64,000 nt of DNA, from the NCBI GenBank assembly GCA_035610365.1, contig CM069435.1:4614001-4678000 (forward strand), read 5' to 3'. The notes beneath the pieces were generated by a model. That model was not told the DNA's origin. It did no database searches and saw nothing but the letters and a program-made list of their open reading frames with translations. Below are positions 11,827 to 23,268 of the stretch, piece by piece (positions within the stretch are counted from its first letter, which is position 1; the number at the start of each line of letters is the position of its first letter). The DNA is from Aquatica leii. Its lineage: Eukaryota; Arthropoda; Insecta; Coleoptera; Lampyridae. Position numbers and translations under genes: made by a program.

Positions 11827-11911
11827 TTTAAGCGCTTTCGGTTATAAAATAATACAAGACTACGTTTTATTAAGTCGCACGTAACAGGGTAACGCGTGGA
11901 AAATCGGATGG
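11827..11911 (-). repeat. gypsy-1 5' LTR, truncated
   Basis: Homologous to 7662-7735 of the 3' LTR, with a small internal insertion (a few bases near 11847-11857). Homology stops at 11911, so U3 and the promoter are missing. Confidence 0.7.
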
Positions 11912-14160
11912 CTGTTATCACAAAAAATGAAACTTTTGCTCCTATGTTCAAAAAATAGAAAATAGTGCATCTAACGGAGGGTTATGTATAGAGGCTCTTT
12001 AGTAACTAAGTGTAACCATTGTGTGATTTCGTTCTCAGTGTACGTTGGTAAGGTTTTCTGAAATCTTTCACATTTTGTCGCAACGTGTATTTAAGGATTC
12101 TTTGTTTTGCACAGTTATATCTTTGATGAGAAGCTTTGTATCATCCAGTTTTTTAGGGTAAAAAATTTCAATCTACTTTTCTCGGTTTCTAGAATAATTT
12201 AAAATGCTTAGCTACAGTAAATCTAAAGCTGTCGCTTATTCAATCCACCAACGGTATAAACTCAATCTTAGACATCCATTTCACATCTTCACATATCTAA
12301 ATATAATTCCTCGTCTAGTTTTCACCGTATTTGGTTCATAAAAAAATGTTTTTTTCTGTGCCCTTGATTTGTTTTCAATGTTAATATGTATTTTCGTTTT
12401 CTAACAACTACAAAACCAGATCATGATTTACATAATTGGCGTTGCGTTAGCTGATAAATTAATGACAAGTTTCACTAGTACATAATTTGGAAATGACTTT
12501 AATATCGTGTGGTTAATTGAAATGATAAATTAATTGATCGATCACAGCTGATATAAACTTTTCAATTTATTTAAATAATTAATGTATCATTTATAACTAA
12601 TTGAGGTCTGTGTTAATTACTCATTTACAACTTGTTTCTTCACCTACCATTGTTATTTAAGCTAAACGGTCGGTTGTTTATAGAATTAGCACTTTACTAC
12701 ATTGTTAAGTTTTTGAATGAAACTGTGTAATAACAGGAAACTTTTACAATACGTTATAGAAATTACCTCTAACAGTATAGATATTTTGTGATAGAAGGGG
12801 GAAATTAATCGATTATTAAGCTTTGTATTGAATAGAAATTCTGCATACGAAGATTATAGTTAATAATGTGAACGACACGCGGTCTAATAGGTGTATTGTT
12901 AACTTTAAGGTTTAAAAGTGAATGTGTTTAATAGTTGTTTTTTTTTGTAAATAAAGTGTGAGTGACGTTCGTCTCTTCATACAATTAGACACAGTCAAAA
13001 CTTTTTCTCACCATCTTGGCTAATCTTAAACCGTTTTTAAGTCGCTGTCGGCTGTTTAGTAATTTAATTTTCAAATTTAGTTAATTGCTAATTAATTACG
13101 TGACGTTACCTCTAAACATCAAAGATAATTTGTTCACTAAACTTAGTTTTTTTACTTTTACTACGGCTGCATTCGAATGCTTTTGATAAAGTCGTCTTGA
13201 AGATCATTAATTTTAAAACTTTTTCTAGATCGACTTTGACAACATTCATCACAAGATTAATGAAGCAGCTTCAGCCGAAGATTTTACGTAAGTCACAATT
13301 CTGAATACCTACTTTGATAATGTTTAGTTATTTTTATATGATTTTAACGGCTGTAGTTTTTTGAAAATGTGCATTAGTATTTGAAATCGTTCTCGACTGC
13401 TTTGCTACATTAAAAAATCAATCTGGAAATCATAAGAGTGGTTAAATTGGGTCCATATCACAATATACAATGATCATAACCTCCAATTGTCATATCGTCC
13501 AAATTCTCGCCACGCTCAAATTAGACAGTTGATCACAACGTCCAACTCGAATATAACTTTCAATTGGTTTTGGCGATTGCAGTGGATTACCGTTTCACCT
13601 TAAATATCCATTTCAAAAATCTAAAACTTTTTACTCGTGTAGAGAATAGTTAATAGTTAATATTTTGTATAATAATCGAAATTATTATGAAACCACATGA
13701 CCCTGTAGCATAGCAGTAAATATCTCTTAAAAAACAGGTCAGAGATTCTTGGTTACACTAAGATTGACAATAACTGAACAACTTTCATCAGGACAACTTT
13801 TACACATTCACGCTCAAAAACCAGCATTGATACAACCAGTTCATTTTGTAGGAAATAGCTTTTTACACGTCTTTCTATGTTTGTCTTCATCGTTGGGCAG
13901 AAGCGTCTTGTGACAATGAATATGTTTTTTACATTCAATCTCTTCGCAGCTTGTTCTGGTGTGGTAAAACTTTTTTGCGTGGTGCCAACAACGTATTCTT
14001 GCTTCATGTAGCCGATGCATTATGGTGCTTTAAATTTCTAATTTAGAACTTTGCTGAACCAATTACTGATTTAACTACTCTTCTTTATTATAAAAATATT
14101 GTACCTGTTGAATGGAACGATTAATTTGTTTTCTATTTTGCAAGCACTTATTACTAGTTT
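11912..14160. other. AT-rich stretch without recognised gene
   Basis: No supported gene. The minus open frame at 13753-14007 (84 residues) has no recognised motif. The first ~250 bases right of gypsy-1 give weak minus-strand open stretches that I could not place. Confidence 0.4.
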
Positions 14161-14890
14161 ATGGTGGAAACCAAATATTATTTTTGGAAGTTTTTTTTCC
14201 CTTCTTATCTAAGAGGTGGTTCGTCTGGCGTTCTTGCACTACGGTCTCTTTGGTTCTTTTGTGCACCTCTGATTTTTACTCCTAGCTCTGTTTTATCTAT
14301 GAAGTCTAGAAGCTTATTCCAATGGACTTTTTTCAACTCTATCGATTTGCCGAGAATCGTGCGTTGCGTTTGGTATGCTTTGCATTTACACAGTAAATGC
14401 TGCGTCGTCTAAGCATCCGTAGTATAAAAGTCTACTTAGCAGTCCAATTTTATGTATATGTTTGTTAATGTCACAGTGCTCTCTTATTAGTACTGTAAGT
14501 TTCCTAACCTTCATTGACTCATGCTTGATACTGCAGTTTGAGTGTATAAGTGTGGCTCTGTAACCTCATCCCTGAACAGTATTTCCATAGTTTTATGTTT
14601 CGCTCCTAGTTTGCAGCGGATGGTTTCTTTTTCGGTTTAGTACGAGATTCCGATATATGTTCCTGTTGTGTTCTGCTTATACATGCCATAATCAGTTTAG
14701 ATTTTAGTACTGACGACTTGAGCTCCAGTAGTGCTGCTTGACTGTCCGACATGATTCATATCGGACTGTTAGCGTATAATCTCGGGTTGATGTGATGTTC
14801 CTGACACCAGTCGATAACAGGAACCTTAAGTTGAAAAGCAGACGCTTATTTATCAGCGAAATTTGCGATTTGTGTAGCACTCGTCTCATG
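14161..14890 (-). pseudogene. non-LTR retrotransposon, RNase H and C-terminal end
   Basis: Minus-strand translation in shifting frames. From 14889: SLINKRLLFNL (RT thumb side, normally followed by the WTYGIQLWG block, which is lost), then an RNase H segment (MSDSQAALLELKSS, matching the SDSQAAL block), then a tail resembling the Cys/His end of RNase H-bearing non-LTR elements (LLCKCKAYQTQRTILGKS, then KLLDFIDKTEL). Many stops. A second, better kept copy of the same Cys/His end sits at 63.8-64.0 kb. Family group (I/R1/LOA-type, with RNase H) is inferred from domain order. Confidence 0.6.
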
Positions 14891-15634
14891 AGGATATTAT
14901 CACTTTAAATATCTTAAAAATGTCCTAATATTTTGTGAAATCTAATCTCATAGTTAATATTGTTTCTTCTCGCAGCACGTTGTATATACCCGATCTATAG
15001 GTTACGGTAGTTGCTTCTATCATTACAACGAGGCTGCTGCTGCTAGCGTAGTTCTCATCGTCTTGTGTGAAGTATTACATCTTATGGCATTGGGAAATTA
15101 ATAATAATTTCATGAATTGTAAGATAGCAAACTAGGAGACTATCGAAGCGCTACAGGGGCAGTTGGTCATAAACTTATAACATACAAGTCGAAAAAGTTT
15201 TTGACGTCTTAACAGCCACACATCGGCAAATATTTTCTATTTGGAACTTTTCCTGGGTTTTAACGCATGGAAAATTGCATTTAGACGCGTTGATAAGATA
15301 CTATACTAAATAATAATTTTATTTTCTATCCTTTGCCGTAACTAGTAACTATCATGGAAGTTTTTAATTATATTTTTAGTTAACTTTGATCGCTTAAAGA
15401 ACGTCGTTATAAATTTTACAACTGAAACTTATACTTGCTTCAGCAGACAATTTGTTAACAGATCGCTTCCAGACTTCTTTATTTGATTTTCTTTTGCAAA
15501 AACAGTTTTTAGTACGCACTTTTTTGATGAAAACAGCACGAGCAGCAGTTATTTTGCACCAAGAAAACAAATACTACAAATAATGAAAGCTGGTGCTACA
15601 CAATCGATGAATCTAAGAACCTGAAATAACTTCG
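14891..15634. other. no feature recognised
   Basis: AT-rich, no open frame of note, no repeat seen. Confidence 0.4.
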
Positions 15635-17625
15635 ATAACTTAAAAAAACTAGCTGTGGAGTAAAGAAAATTGTGAACATATACAGGAAGGGAAGCAGATG
15701 GTGGTCAAATGAGATACAACAAAAAGTCAAAGAAAAGAAGGAAAAATGGAAAAAGTATATAATAACTGGATTGGAAGAAGACTATAGCACATACAAGAAA
15801 ATACGAACCGAAGTAAAGAACAGTATAAAAGAAGCAAAGGAAAATACATGGGAAGAGTTTGGAAACAGGATGAGAATAAATTATTTAGAGAACGAAAAAC
15901 TTTTCTATAATACATTAAAGCAATTAAAACAAAAGAAACCACCCAAACTAAGAAACATAAAAGATAAAAACGGGAAAGTGATAACCGAAGAGAGGGAAAT
16001 AATGCAAAGATGGAAGGAATACTTTGAAGAACTAACAGAAGCAAGAAATAATGACGTAGAACAAGAGATAAAGGAAATAAGAACGGGACATAGGGATACA
16101 CAAAAGATACAAAGAATCACAAAAGAAGAAATCGTTGAAGCAATCAAGAAACTCAAACTAGGGAAAGCACCAGGAGGAGATGAAATCACAGGCGAAATGT
16201 TGTGATATATGGGACAGATAGCTGTAGAGGAATTCCGTGAGTTGCTAAATGAAATAATAGCCAAAAAATAATACCCACAGACTGGAATATAGGAATAATA
16301 CTACCCCTAGACAAAAAAGGAGACATAAAGGAATGCTCAAATTATAGGGGCATTACACTAACGAGTATACCCGGCAAAGTATTAAGCAGCATTATCGAGA
16401 AGCGACTGAGAGAAGAAATCGAAAACTTGCTGGAGGAGTCACAACATGGGTTCCGTAGAGGGAGAAGCACACAGGACCTAATTTTCACAATCAGACAATT
16501 AGGGGAAAAAACGAATAAGTAATGATATGATAGATGTAATCAAAGCACTATACAAAGACAATAGAAATAAAGTAAGGACACATAACAACGAGCCAGAACA
16601 ATTCGAAACAAAAATAGGACTGAAACGGGGACGCGTGCTCAGTTCACTCCTATTCTCAGTACTCATGGACGACATAGTGAAGATTTGTAAAAAGAAATGC
16701 TACAATATAGAAGTGGGAAGTTGGAGATTGAATAGAATAACAATACAGGAACTACTATTCGCGGATGATATGGTACTACTAGCAGAATCAGCGGAAAACT
16801 CCAAGAAAACATTAATATCTACGATCGCGAGCTCAGCAAAATAAACATGGAGATAAATATAGAAAAAACTAAAACTATGATTATGGCCAAGACAGTCCTT
16901 CAACACAATATCAAGATAAAAGGACGAACACTAGAACAAGTAACAAAATTTAAATATTTAGGTACAACAATAGATAACAAAGGAGAAATAGATAACGAAA
17001 TAATGGAAAGAATAGGCAAGGTGGGAAAAATATTCAACACACTTAAAAACACGTTCCTCAGGAAAAAAAAATTCCAGAACAAATAAAATCGGAAGTATAT
17101 AAAAAAGTAGTACGACCATCGTTAATTTATGGCAGCGAATCATGGACGATAAACAGAAGAAACGAGAGCAAAATTAGAGCAATGGAGATGAGATCTTTGA
17201 GGAAAATTAAAGGAATAACAAGATTGGACAGAGTGAGAAATGAAAATATAACGGAACAATTGAAAGTGAAACCTATATTGACACTGGTAGATGAAAGGCA
17301 GTTAGGTTGGATGGGACATCTGCTTCGAATGGATGACAACAGGATAGCGAAGAGAGTATGTGAAGCAAGAACAGAGGGGAAGAACGCAGTAGGCAGACCA
17401 AGAAGGAAATGGGAGGAACAGGTAAAAATAGCAGCGGAAAATAGAAACATACAATGGAGAGAAGTAAGGAACCTGACGAGACAAAAAGACTTGGAATAAA
17501 TTCATTAAGAATTGCTAATCAAATATAATAAGATTTATAAGGTACATATATTGTAAACAGGGTTATAATCCGACACCGAAAGGTACAAGTAAATTAGATT
17601 AAATAAAAATAAATAAAAAACTTAA
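15635..17625 (+). mobile_element. RTE-like non-LTR retrotransposon, 5'-truncated
   Basis: Plus-strand non-LTR element lacking its apurinic endonuclease; the sequence starts in the linker before RT. The 3' end carries an AT-rich simple tail (AAATAAAAATAAATAAAAAA, about 17600-17620) as in RTE-type elements. Base use is A-rich on the coding strand, in keeping with a LINE-type sense strand. No target duplication was identified. Confidence 0.75.
15672..17499 (+). pseudogene. RTE-like reverse transcriptase pseudogene
   Basis: Linker (RWWSNEIQQKVKEKKEKWKKY at the start) leads into RT. First frame 15672-16205, stop, on to about 16268; frame change; 16265-16521 carries NYRGITLTSIPGKVLSSIIEKRL and QHGFRRGRSTQDLIFTIRQL; frame change; 16527-16844 carries motif B (GLKRGRVLSSLLFSVL, Pro of SPLLF is Ser) and motif C (LLFADDMVLLAES); 16847-17086 KYLGTTIDNKGE; then LIYGSESWTINRRNESKI and the QLGWMGHLLRMDDNR block to 17499. 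Around 16521 the sequence jumps from the RQLGEKT helix directly to the helix after motif A: about 30 residues, including the catalytic IDLEKAFD-type motif A, are gone. Clade RTE/BovB-like is my reading; the class is certain. Confidence 0.85.
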
Positions 17626-18300
17626 TGCGAAATTACTCAAATGGTCTTAAAGAACACGAAATGAATAAAACAAACTCAAATACCTGGTCTTTCACAAAAG
17701 AAAACGACGGTTACACATTTCAGCTTGCATCATCAGAGCGCATCACTGACTGTCATTACCGGGAGAAAGTGTTTCTGTTCTTGTCTTGTCTGTTTGGTCT
17801 TTCTTTGAGAGAATGTAATACTGGTAGCAACTATTTATTGAATTTTAGATCGACTTCTCGGATGATGTTAGATGGCTGTTTCTCTATTTATGTAGCTTTG
17901 CGGATTAGTCTAGGAAAGTAGAAAGAAGTTCTAGCCAGCAATTTTGTTTCATTAAAGTCTAGTGTGTATTTTTGGTTTCACACGAATTCGGACACTGCTG
18001 ATTCTGTTACTCTGCGGTGTTTATAACGCCGGCGTGTTTTAAGACCTCTTGTTTATCTTTTCGTCGGGAAGACAGTTTTGATATCATGTTTCTTTCGAAT
18101 TCTGATGATTTTATCTGTAGAACCTATACAATAGGATGGTGCTATGGAGACCGCACGTCATCCTTGACTTTTGGAGTGGCTGTTCGCTGTAATGCTTTTC
18201 AGATTTTTTTACACCATCCATTCCGTTGTATGGAAAAAATCCAACAGTGTTTTTTTCCTGTAGATTTTTGTTAGCTGATACTCGAATAGCTCTTTTTGAC
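17626..18300 (-). pseudogene. PLE endonuclease-end fragment
   Basis: Minus strand, broken frames. Recognisable are the linker (ISKLSSRR...KHAGV, 18095-18020), the nuclease block (HRRVTESAVSEFV, about 18035-17990; LDFNETKLLARTSFYFPRLIRKA, 17970-17895) and the end (LLPVLHSLKERPNRQDKNRNTFSR, 17840-17770). It matches the copy at 55418-55910 block by block. Near 17722-17745 (minus) lies CTGATGATGCAAGC then TGAAATG, the decayed 3' hairpin motif. RT is absent. Confidence 0.7.
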
Positions 18301-18449
18301 AACGAAGGTTGCTTCTTGTACTAGAGTCAGCAAACGGTGGACTGCGGACCGAATCTGGACCTCTGACTTAAGTAAATAGTAATATACAACAAAAACTGTA
18401 TCTTCTTTGATTAAAAAATGATTGGCGCAGCGTCACTAGCACGCGGGCA

Positions 18450-19478
18450 ATGAAACCGAAAAAAAGAAGGGTGGATGTCGAAAGTTGACAGTTTCTGCTA
18501 GAATGGACCGATTTATATTGCTTTACGCTGTCAAATTGTACTGCAGTAGTTCCAATGTGCTTGATTTTTCAACAAAAAGTGTCGTGAATTAAAAGTTCGA
18601 GTATAAAACGACATTATGAGACAAAATACAAATCATTTGCCACAAATTTTCTACTTGGTAGTAGCCTGCGCAAATCAAAAATTGGAAGTTATTGTCAAGC
18701 TACACATCTTCGACCAAGATCACGAATCGTTCAATTACTGAGCAGGAGCAATGTGGTGAGGCTTCTTTACGTATTCTTGATGTTATTGAGACTATTCGAC
18801 AGATTCCGTTATCTGCGTCTACTAACTCAAGTAATGCACGCGTTTTAGTCGAAGAAAATCATTGTGACATGAAGCGACAGTTAAATAATGCAGACTATTA
18901 TCCCTTGGCTACGGATGAATCATGCGACGTTACTAATATGATAAAGCACAACTTGTTATTTTTGTACGTCACTTGGACAAAATGAGAAAAAGTTTTGTTG
19001 AGGAGTTACTGGTTATATTGCCATTTTTCCCGAAAATACTTGGATTATTTCGATAAAGATGAGTTATACGTGAAAATGCTTTTATCAGTAACTAGTTCAC
19101 CTGTCGAGAACCAATGTAATGAAAATTTCATTTCTTACCACTGTATCATTCATCAAATAGTGCTTTGCTGCAAACTTAATCTTAATCTCGAGAGCATTAT
19201 ACAAGAAGTAATTAAAATAGTAAATTTTCTTCGTGCAAAATCACCAATGAAACATCGTGAATTGAAAAGTTGATGCACAATGTGAAGATTTACTGTTGCA
19301 TAATAGTGTGATATGGTAAAGCAAAGGCTGCGTTTTACAAAGATTCTACAGCATTGTAGATGACTTGACCTTTCCTTTCAACACTGATCAGACCTCAGCA
19401 AACGTCTACTTAAGTTTTCCACGTGAAAAAGAAAATGTAGCTTTCATCGTTTTCCTATCCGATGTTTTTATATATATA
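18450..19478 (+). pseudogene. hAT-1 transposase, 5' part (GTF2IRD2/ZBED-like)
   Basis: Plus-strand hAT-type transposase pseudogene of the GTF2IRD2/ZBED5-like group. After an ATG at 18450 (MKPKKRRVDVES) come a degenerate zinc-finger region (VPMCLIFQQKVS, then RHYETKYKSF), the start of the RNase H-like fold with the catalytic Asp neighbourhood (NADYYPLATDESCDV, about 18888-18932), and FISYHCIIHQIVLCCK (19128-19175) with EVIKIVNFLRAKSP. It then continues VIW.SKGCVLQRF to FLSDVF just before 19478, where mariner-1 is inserted. Several stops and frameshifts. Confidence 0.75.
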
Positions 19479-19642
19479 CAGGGTGTTCCACGAGGTACTG
19501 TACATACTGATATGGTATGTTCCTTAGGTTAATTTAAGTAGAAAACGTCCTATAAACATAGGTCCAATTCGCCAAAGTTACACAGATACAAGCGTTCAAA
19601 GTTTATAACTGATCACACATTTTTTGAAAATTAATTATTCTT
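19479..19642 (+). repeat. mariner-1 left terminal inverted repeat
   Basis: Pairs with 20839-21003 in reverse complement over about 160 bp, including the CAGGGTGT start and GGACGTTTTCTACTTAA-type inner blocks. Confidence 0.9.
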
Positions 19643-19744
19643 AGTCAACTGGGAAACAAAAGCCGAACAATATGTCATTTATTGCTTTCTTTTCTACTAA
19701 TGTCACAGTCGATTTTATTAAATGAAGTGTAATTTAAATGCAAA

Positions 19745-20797
19745 ATGCCTTCTGATTTTTCTAACGAAGAGTATGCTGATATCATTTACATTTATGGATT
19801 TTGTGATGGAAATGCGAGATCTGCCGTTAGGGAATATGAACGAAGATTTCACAACAGGAGGGTGCCAAATTACCAAACATTTTCTGCTGTGTTTCAACAT
19901 GTACGGACTCATGGTTCATTTCCATCAGTTTCAACAAGATCTGACCGTCCTGTGCAGTTAAATGTGAATGAGCAGGAATACATTCTACAGATGGTTGATC
20001 GGAGTCCAGGGTTGAGTACTAGAAGAATTTCGTCTCGAACGGGATTCCCCCGTATGTCAGTATGGCGAACATTACATGATGGGTTTTTGTATCCCTAACA
20101 CATACAACAGGTTCAGCATCTGGAACTTGGAGATTTTGCTGCCCGGTTGAATTTCTGCCACTGGCTACAGGTAAATCCACAATTAGTTCCATTCATTTTA
20201 TTTAGCGACGAGGGGGAATTTACTAGAGATGGAGTAAACAATACACGTAATTCTCATTTGTGGTCATATCAAAATCCACATGGCACAACAGAAACTAACT
20301 TTCAGCGCAGATTTTCTGTTAACGTATGGTGTGGCATGATTGACGATCAACTTATTGGACCTTTTTTCTTTGAGGAACGTCTGACAGGAGAAGCATATGC
20401 TAACTTTTTGCGGAATGAATTGCTACCGCTTTTGGAAGTACCTTTACTAACAAGACAACAAATGTTTCTGCAACATGATGGAGCTTCTCCACGTTTTAGT
20501 CGGCATATGACCGAATATCTAAATATTGCTTACCCCAATAGGTGGATTGAGCGTGGAGGCTTGCATGCTTGACCACCGAGATCGCCCGACCTCACACATT
20601 TGGACTTCTATCTGTGGGGTCATGTGAAAAGTTTAGTATACGAGGTAAAAGTTAATACCAGAGCTGAACTAATACAGCGTATCCTGGATGTGTGTCAACA
20701 AACACGGAACAACCAGCAGGTGCTTCGAGCGGCTACTCGGTCCATTTTAGCAGCCGTCGTTGTATTAATGCCGAAGGAGGTCATTTTGAGCATTTGA
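19745..20797 (+). pseudogene. mariner-1 transposase (two nonsense codons)
   Basis: Cut-and-paste transposase, 350 codons in a single frame from an ATG at 19745, broken only by stops at 20096-20098 and 20570-20572. N-terminal helix-turn-helix of the DUF4817 type (SNEEYADIIYIYGFCDGNAR, then YERRFHNRRVPNYQTF), second HTH (STRRISSRTGFPRMSVWRTL). Catalytic core: first Asp in ILFSDEGEF, second in MFLQHDGASP, third in SPDLTHLDFYLWG. Counting the stop as a residue, 41 residues lie between the second and third Asp, so DD41D, the spacing of rosa-like elements, not DD34D mariner. Length is that of an intact transposase. Confidence 0.9.
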
Positions 20798-20838
20798 TGT
20801 TTTTTTTTATGTTTGTTTTGTAGTTCGATTTTCTGTTT

Positions 20839-21003
20839 TCAATAATAATAATTTTCAAAAAATGTGTGAGCATTTATAAACTTTGAACGCTTGTATCTGT
20901 GTAAGTATGGCGAATTGGACCTGTGTTTATAGGACGTTTTCTACTTAAATTGACCTAAGGAACATACCATTTCAGTACGTACAGTGCCTCGTGGGACACC
21001 CTG
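20839..21003 (-). repeat. mariner-1 right terminal inverted repeat
   Basis: Reverse complement of the left repeat; followed by TA. Confidence 0.9.
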
Positions 21004-21285
21004 TATATATCAATGACCTGAATCTTAAACTTCAAGGCAAAGGAAAGCTTATGTGGGAGCTCTTTTCAGAAGTAAAATACCTTTGGCGAAAACTCGATTT
21101 TTTTTAAATAACGAACACCTGCACTTCCTTAATTAAAAAAAATATTAGCAATGACAACCAAATTGACGTCGGCCAATACAAGACGTGCATTAAAGATCTT
21201 AAATCGGAACGGAAAATAAGTTTCGATCTGAGCTTACCGATGAAAATCTCTAGGATTTAATGACAATAGCTTGCACCAACTTGAC
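21004..21285 (+). pseudogene. hAT-1 transposase, 3' part after the mariner
   Basis: Directly after mariner-1 the hAT-1 reading resumes with INDLNLKLQGKGKLMWELFSEVKY and RKLDF, the conserved block that in this family follows FLTDI. This shows mariner-1 split one gene. A short TA run at the junction prevents exact frame joining. The reading fades after about 21285; the C-terminal dimerisation domain is missing and no terminal repeats were found. Confidence 0.75.
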
Positions 21286-21460
21286 TAGTACTTCTGTTCA
21301 TTACATTTACTTATTATTTAATTAAATAATATTCAGATTTTTATTTCTTGTGTGTTATTTGAATAACAAAGTAAATACACGTGACGATGTAAAGGCTGGG
21401 GAGAGGGGTAACCTGTAAAAAAAAGTAGTATCGAACCGCGACGGTTATATTATTTAAAAA
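21286..21460. other. spacer between hAT-1 and PLE fragment
   Basis: Nothing recognised. Confidence 0.4.
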
Positions 21461-21860
21461 AAGGGCCTCAAATGAAACTGATTGGCAATCGCAATACCAT
21501 CTAGTTTCTATATTTAGCATTTAAATATATATTTAAATCTCCGGTTTCATTCATGAGTTTAGATGTTGAAAGATCTGATTCAATTTATCTCCCATGAGCC
21601 ATTAACAAATGTATCATCAACGTATCTGAATTAATATTTAGATTTGAACTCAACTTCCTTTAGTACTTCAGTTTCAAAACTCTCTATGTAGATATTGGTT
21701 ATAACTGGAGAGAGGATGAATTTACGGCCACTCCCTTCACTTGTTCAAATAAATAGTTGTCAAAACTGAAATAAGAATTTTTGAGACAAAGTTCTACAAC
21801 TAAAACTTGTTCAGTAATTTTCTCTTTGAGTAGAACCAACACTTCGTCGACTGGGATTTA
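21461..21860 (-). pseudogene. PLE RT fragment
   Basis: Minus strand. Around 21830-21740: ITEQVLVVELCLKNSYFSFDN then FEQVKGVAV, the PLE motif B approach; around 21640-21580: RYVDDTFVNGSWEIN, motif C with both Asp present. Between them the SPLSPVIANIYME helix is degraded. No nuclease domain on this side. Small, old fragment. Confidence 0.7.
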
Positions 21861-23239
21861 AGTAGAGATACCTACACCATGTTTTGACTGGCTAGGATTT
21901 GTTTTAAGGGTTAAGTGTTTTGAGTTCTTCGTTCGTTCGGGTTGGTTTTTTTTTTGTTCTATATAACGCCTTAGTGACTTGATCATAATTTTTATAAAGT
22001 TGCTGCTCTAAAATATTATTTATAGTGGAATATATGTATTGGGTAGTAGAAAAAAACCTTGTGTCATGAGATTCTACCACTTTTACGAAATTAATCTGAA
22101 AAGTAGTTTGAATTAATCCGATACCTAATTATTGACGTTTGTTGCAGGTGTTTTGGTGACGACTTTAGAAGCCTCCTAGTCTGTGTCAAAGTTTACACGA
22201 AGGTGAGTCTTTATTTGTGTTTTTCTAAACAATTTCTGATTACCACTATAATTCTAGTAATTGCTTTACTTGCATGCTGTAAAAGTAGCTTCTTTTTATG
22301 GATAATTGAATTGTACCAAATACTTTAACTCGATTGCGCTGACCGTTACATAAAACCAAATCCAATGCAATTTTTATTGCCATCGTTATAGAACAGTTAG
22401 AGGAAAAAACTTATTTAGTCATTCCGCTACTTATAAAATAAAACGGTTGGTTATTAAAGAACTGTATTTTACAAGCATTTTATACAAGTTATTTATGATG
22501 CATATAATAATTTACAACATTAATACCTGCACTACGATCCGCTCTAAGGATTTATTTTAATTTCTTCAACAAACCACTATTAGCTCTCTGGTACTATTAA
22601 TATTAAGACAGTTATTTCTGTTTACTAGCGTAAAGTAGTAATGAACAGCTAATGTTGTATTATGTGTATTATTTTCTGGTTTATTAAAACTTTTAATTTT
22701 TTTTGGTTTGGTGCGGATAAATCGGTGACACGTTTAATTTTTTCACTTTTGTTATGCGTGGTTGGTTTTTTTGTTTTTGAAAGATTTGAATGTTACTCGT
22801 GCGTGTCTTTCGTTTTCAACATGTGGGTTTTAAGGTCATTTGGTATTTAAGTTGCAAATTGGAATGGGATTTGTTGTTTAGAATGTGGACACAAACCTAG
22901 TTTTAATATTTATGCGTAATGTTTTTTTTGCGTTCACTTACAAAACTGTTGTTTCATCTTAATATTTTGATTGTTGAAGTTATTACTTTTACTTTTGATT
23001 GCATTTTTTTTTAATGAGCACAGACACAACACGATTTTTTTGCTCTCTTTTGATCAACAATCGCACATTTCAGTTGCATACAACTCATTGTTGTTTATCA
23101 TTAATTTTAAGGAAACTAACTTAACGTCTTGTTTGCTGAGAATGAAAACAATTCTTACGTCAGTACTTTTTGGATTTGAAAATAGTTATTTAACCAACAA
23201 GGTTGGTAATGAAGGTAATTAATAATCGAGACATTTTCA

Positions 23240-23268
23240 CGCGCGAGCGAGCGCAGCGAGCGAGAGCG
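23240..23268. repeat. short GCGAGC-type repeat block
   Basis: A 29-bp run of GCGAGC/GCGCAGC units in otherwise AT-rich DNA, flanked by AATAATCGAGACATT on the left and a roughly inverted AATGTTGTCGAGATTATT on the right. Confidence 0.4.

Larger units (their letters stand above)
7662..11911 (-). mobile_element. gypsy-1: Ty3/gypsy retrotransposon (CsRn1-like)
   Basis: Minus-strand LTR retrotransposon with gag, protease, RT, RNase H and integrase in Ty3/gypsy order. Related sequence flanks it: the 3' LTR at the left end is about 300 bp, while the 5' LTR at the right end is only about 85 bp, matching the LTR's 3' part and then stopping at 11911. The primer site matches tRNA-Trp, as in the CsRn1 clade. 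All genes carry stops or frameshifts. It lies inside or beside a piggyBac remnant. No target duplication could be read because the right end is truncated. Confidence 0.85.
19479..21003 (+). mobile_element. mariner-1: DD41D Tc1/mariner element, nearly complete
   Basis: A 1,525-bp element flanked by TA target duplications. It begins CAGGGTGTTCCACGAGG and ends with the inverted CCTCGTGGGACACCCTG. The inverted repeats continue inward for about 160 bp (19479-19642 and 20839-21003) with few mismatches. One transposase frame lies between. It is inserted inside hAT-1. The two arms are alike enough to suggest a fairly recent insertion. Rosa-like by catalytic spacing. Confidence 0.92.

Noticed and set aside
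13753-14007. 84-residue minus frame
   Set aside because: No recognised family; isolated.
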